Position numbers and translations under genes: made by a program. Below are positions 4,534 to 5,181 of a DNA stretch of 5,181 nt, one piece after another. Below the pieces are notes generated by a model. That model had not been told where the DNA came from. It did no database searches and worked only from the letters and a program-made list of their open reading frames with translations. Numbering within the stretch: the first letter of the stretch is position 1; the number at the start of each line of letters is the position of its first letter. This DNA is from an uncultured Ruminococcus sp. (GTDB lineage Bacteria; Bacillota_A; Clostridia; Oscillospirales; Ruminococcaceae): contig CACZPE010000125.1 in the NCBI GenBank assembly GCA_902782875.1, positions 1 to 5,181 on the forward strand, given 5' to 3'.

Positions 4534-5181
4534 CACAGCACCTTTGAGAGAAAATCCTTCAGTCTCTGATTTTCGGGAGAGGTGAAGAATTTGTCGGGGG
4601 TATTCTGCTCAAGTATATATCCGTCTGCCATAAAGAGGATCCTTGATGCTACTTCTCTTGCAAAGCCCATTTCATGAGTTACAACGACCATCGTCATGCC
4701 GTCCTCTGCAAGCTGCTTCATAAGCTCAAGCACTTCTCCGACCATCTCGGGATCCAGCGCAGATGTGGGCTCGTCAAAGAGTATTACCTCAGGGTCCATT
4801 GCAAGGGATCTTGCAATGGCTATTCTTTGCTTCTGTCCGCCCGACAGCATTGCAGGATATGTATCGGCCTTGTCGGGAAGCCCTACACGTCTGAGAAGCT
4901 CATCTGCCCTGGCATTGGCTTCCGATTCGGTCATCTTGCCCAGCTTTACGGGTGCCAGGGTGATGTTCTGCCGTATCGTGAGATGCGGAAACAGATTGAA
5001 GTGCTGAAATACCATACCCATTCGCTGTCTGACGTGGTTTATTTCCTTGTCGTGCAGATGGGTGATATCCTTGCCGTCAAAGAGTATAGTTCCCTCGGTA
5101 GGAGTCTCCATCAGGTTGAGGCATCTCAGGAATGTTGATTTTCCTGAGCCCGACGGGCCTATGATAACTATCTTTTCGCCC
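4533..5181 (-). CDS. Polar amino-acid ABC transporter ATP-binding protein (GlnQ/HisP/ArtP type), 5' end cut
   Basis: The frame enters from the right edge and gives 215 residues here; family members are about 240, so some 25 N-terminal residues are off the window. An internal ATG at 5111 is not the start, because the Walker A motif GPSGSGKST (fragment residues 8-16) lies upstream of it. Also present are the Q-loop in [14 protein letters not shown], signature LSGGQKQR (112-119), Walker B VILFDEP (132-138), D-loop SALD and H-loop [10 protein letters not shown] (His 169). [12 protein letters not shown] after Walker A and [29 protein letters not shown] C-terminus are characteristic of the PAAT importers. 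The protein hydrolyses ATP at the cytoplasmic face to drive uptake of glutamine, histidine, arginine, cystine or similar; the substrate cannot be chosen from this subunit. Permease and binding-protein genes are expected upstream, off the window. No key residue is missing. Confidence 0.95.
   Translation of the reverse strand, partial: GEKIVIIGPSGSGKSTFLRCLNLMETPTEGTILFDGKDITHLHDKEINHVRQRMGMVFQHFNLFPHLTIRQNITLAPVKLGKMTESEANARADELLRRVGLPDKADTYPAMLSGGQKQRIAIARSLAMDPEVILFDEPTSALDPEMVGEVLELMKQLAEDGMTMVVVTHEMGFAREVASRILFMADGYILEQNTPDKFFTSPENQRLKDFLSKVL

Noticed and set aside
4534..4536. GTG as start of the ElaA-like GNAT gene
   Set aside because: The adjacent ATG at 4533 has better spacing to AAAGGTG and forms the common TGATG junction with the preceding stop, so ATG is preferred though GTG is not excluded.
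4674..5138. Plus-strand open frame of 154 codons
   Set aside because: It lies wholly opposite the ABC ATPase, whose Walker, signature and H-loop motifs are intact on the minus strand; the plus-strand product has no recognisable motif and no convincing ribosome binding site.

Overview
The window looks like chromosomal sequence from a low-to-mid-GC anaerobic Firmicute, most likely a Ruminococcus-type Clostridia (Oscillospiraceae). This is inferred from strong AGGAG-type ribosome binding sites, consensus sigma-A promoters (TTGACA/17/TATAAT), codon use, and the mix of a PAS/GAF-GGDEF protein, a DUF998 membrane protein and a GlnQ-type ATPase. Species cannot be fixed from sequence reading alone. 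Every gene I can support is on the minus strand, so in transcription order the window reads from right to left.

Right end (5181 to 3394): an apparent four-gene operon in tight register. A polar amino-acid ABC transporter ATPase (5' end off the window) is followed by an ElaA/YjcF-like GNAT acetyltransferase (TGATG junction), a 69-residue CopZ-like heavy-metal-associated protein (16-nt gap), and a second GNAT acetyltransferase (ATGA overlap). A strong intrinsic terminator ends the run, and its stem contains the last codons and stop of the final gene.

Middle (3393 to 2719): about 340 bases with no convincing gene, holding two minus-strand promoter-like sequences. The nearer one carries a 6-5-6 inverted repeat between -35 and -10. 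They lead into an 80-residue two-helix membrane protein of unknown function. A perfect 16-bp hairpin lies downstream and probably terminates its transcript.

Left-middle (2695 to 1329): a two-gene autoregulated-looking unit. A near-perfect promoter drives a TetR-family repressor overlapping by 8 bp with a six-helix DUF998 membrane protein, then a strong intrinsic terminator. The TetR protein plausibly controls this unit through an imperfect palindrome in the promoter spacer.

Left end (1346 to 1): a soluble PAS-like/GAF-like/GGDEF diguanylate cyclase, cut by the window edge. Its promoter -35 box is built from the 3' arm of the preceding terminator.

Most of this is ordinary bacterial gene content. 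The parts least explained are the small membrane protein with its long upstream non-coding stretch, the terminator/promoter overlap at 1318-1374, and the pairing of a metal-binding HMA protein with two acetyltransferases behind an amino-acid transporter ATPase. I see no tRNA, rRNA, CRISPR array, insertion sequence or replication origin.
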